A stretch of DNA of 64,000 nucleotides, taken from Macrococcoides epidermidis. Its GTDB lineage: Bacteria > Bacillota > Bacilli > Staphylococcales > Staphylococcaceae. The DNA is taken from NCBI RefSeq assembly GCF_042659445.1, contig NZ_JBHSSR010000006.1. One strand, given 5' to 3'. Shown in pieces: positions 63,345-64,000 of the stretch. The translations under genes were made by a program, and so were the position numbers. The stretch's first letter is position 1. Each line of letters opens with the position of its first letter. The notes under the pieces are model-generated. The model was given only the letters and a program-made list of their open reading frames with translations. It was not told where the DNA came from and ran no database searches.

Positions 63345-64000
63345 ATGAAATGTAAAAATAAAACTATCTTATTGTTGAGTGTGATGATACTTATTATTTC
63401 ACTCACAGCTTGTTCTAATAAAAATGATACAGATAAAGTTAAGATTGCTTCAGTTTATACAACTGAAAATCAGATTTTGGCACATATGATAAAGATACTT
63501 GTAGAAAAAGATACAGATCTACCTGTAGAAATCATCAATAATCTAGGCTCAGGTACTGTTGTACATCAAGCTATGGTTCGTGGAGATGCGAACGTATCAG
63601 CAGGAAGATATACAGGTACAGATTTAACCGGTGCTTTAGGTAAAGACCCTATCACTGATCCCAAGAAAGCAAGAGAAGTCGTAACAGAAGCTTTTGAGAA
63701 AGACTTTGATCAGCACTACTTTGATTCATATGGTTTTGAAAATACTTACGCTTTCATGGTAACCAAAGAAACAGCTAAAAAGTATCATCTCAAAAAAGTA
63801 AGTGATTTAAAGAATGTGGCATCTAAGCTTAGAGCAGGTGTCGACTCTTCTTGGATGAAACGTAAAGGTGACGGATACGAAGGATTTAAAAAGAAATATG
63901 GCTTTGACTTTCAGGATACTAAGCCGATGCAAATTGGTCTCGTATACGAAGCAGTTAATGCAAACAAGATGGACGTTGTGCTAGGTTATACAACTGACGG
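63345..64000 (+). CDS. opuCC: Osmoprotectant-binding lipoprotein (OpuCC), cut by window end
   Basis: The first 218 codons are present; the gene runs off the window. A lipoprotein signal peptide (MKCKNKTILLLS.., lipobox SLTAC at about residue 23) is followed by the OpuCC/QAT-binding-protein fold: TENQILAHMIKILVEKDT, GSGTVVHQAMVRGDANVSAGRYTGTD (in part) and IGLVYEAVNANKMDVVLGYTTDG (in part). Its ATG lies 1 nt after the opuCB stop, with GGGGG as SD. It binds quaternary amines such as carnitine or glycine betaine. Confidence 0.92.
   Translation, partial: MKCKNKTILLLSVMILIISLTACSNKNDTDKVKIASVYTTENQILAHMIKILVEKDTDLPVEIINNLGSGTVVHQAMVRGDANVSAGRYTGTDLTGALGKDPITDPKKAREVVTEAFEKDFDQHYFDSYGFENTYAFMVTKETAKKYHLKKVSDLKNVASKLRAGVDSSWMKRKGDGYEGFKKKYGFDFQDTKPMQIGLVYEAVNANKMDVVLGYTTD

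Overview
The window is chromosomal DNA from a low-GC Firmicute of the family Staphylococcaceae. Macrococcus or a close relative fits best, but that genus call is inference. The evidence is synteny with Bacillus and Staphylococcus (acsA/acuABC/ccpA/aroA/ytxHG/murC/sftA/ytpRQP; trmB/ytmP/dat/pepV; leuS/ytqAB/rot/ytpA; ribDEAH), a clear Rot-type SarA-family regulator, staphylococcal-style Shine-Dalgarno sites, and a GGCTGGGACAGAA-type intergenic inverted repeat. There are no rRNA or tRNA genes, phage genes or insertion sequences. Nearly every gene is intact.

Layout. 1-3.3 kb: a TPM/LemA pair and tyrS with a Tyr T-box leader. 3.3-12.9 kb: a class A penicillin-binding protein and a carbon-catabolite block (fhs, acsA divergent from acuA-acuB-acuC, then ccpA), with good cre sites at fhs and acsA. 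12.9-23.3 kb: one long minus-strand run holding aroA(G), ytxH, ytxG, murC, the soluble DNA translocase sftA, ytpR, ytpQ, ytpP and an orphan PTS IIC-like membrane protein. 23.5-25.7 kb: an amino-acid ABC importer resembling TcyABC (cystine). 25.8-37.5 kb: peptidases, a PLP lyase, trmB, a kinase-like protein, dat-pepV, a pseudouridine synthase, a flippase, a flavoprotein, then a five-copy 62-bp tandem hairpin array and a rhodanese. 37.5-48.4 kb: leuS with a Leu T-box, an MFS transporter, ytqA-ytqB (tRNA wobble modification), rot, a hydrolase-like protein lacking its serine, a gamma-carbonic anhydrase-like protein, a nitroreductase, a VOC protein and a pnuC-nadR NAD salvage pair. 48.5-53.6 kb: a 43-aa secreted or membrane peptide, proline dehydrogenase with a cre inside its promoter, and the ribDEAH operon under an FMN riboswitch. 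53.6-61.4 kb: a histidine-utilisation cluster (hutI, hutU and a YjiH-like membrane protein divergent from a LysR regulator; a FAD/NAD(P)-binding protein with hutG). 61.5-64 kb: an opuC-type osmoprotectant ABC operon cut by the window end.

Working together. CcpA is encoded here, and its likely targets (acsA, fhs, proline dehydrogenase) lie in the same window. AcuA and AcuC probably switch AcsA by reversible lysine acetylation. Proline and histidine catabolism both lead to glutamate. Two aminoacyl-tRNA synthetases are controlled by T-boxes whose specifier codons (UAC, CUU) can be read directly.

No wholly new defence or mobile system is visible. The least explained items are the 62-bp hairpin array (36887-37155), the duplicated repeat that supplies the ribH stop codon, the serine-less YtpA homologue, the 43-aa peptide, and the FAD protein and YjiH transporter embedded in the hut cluster.
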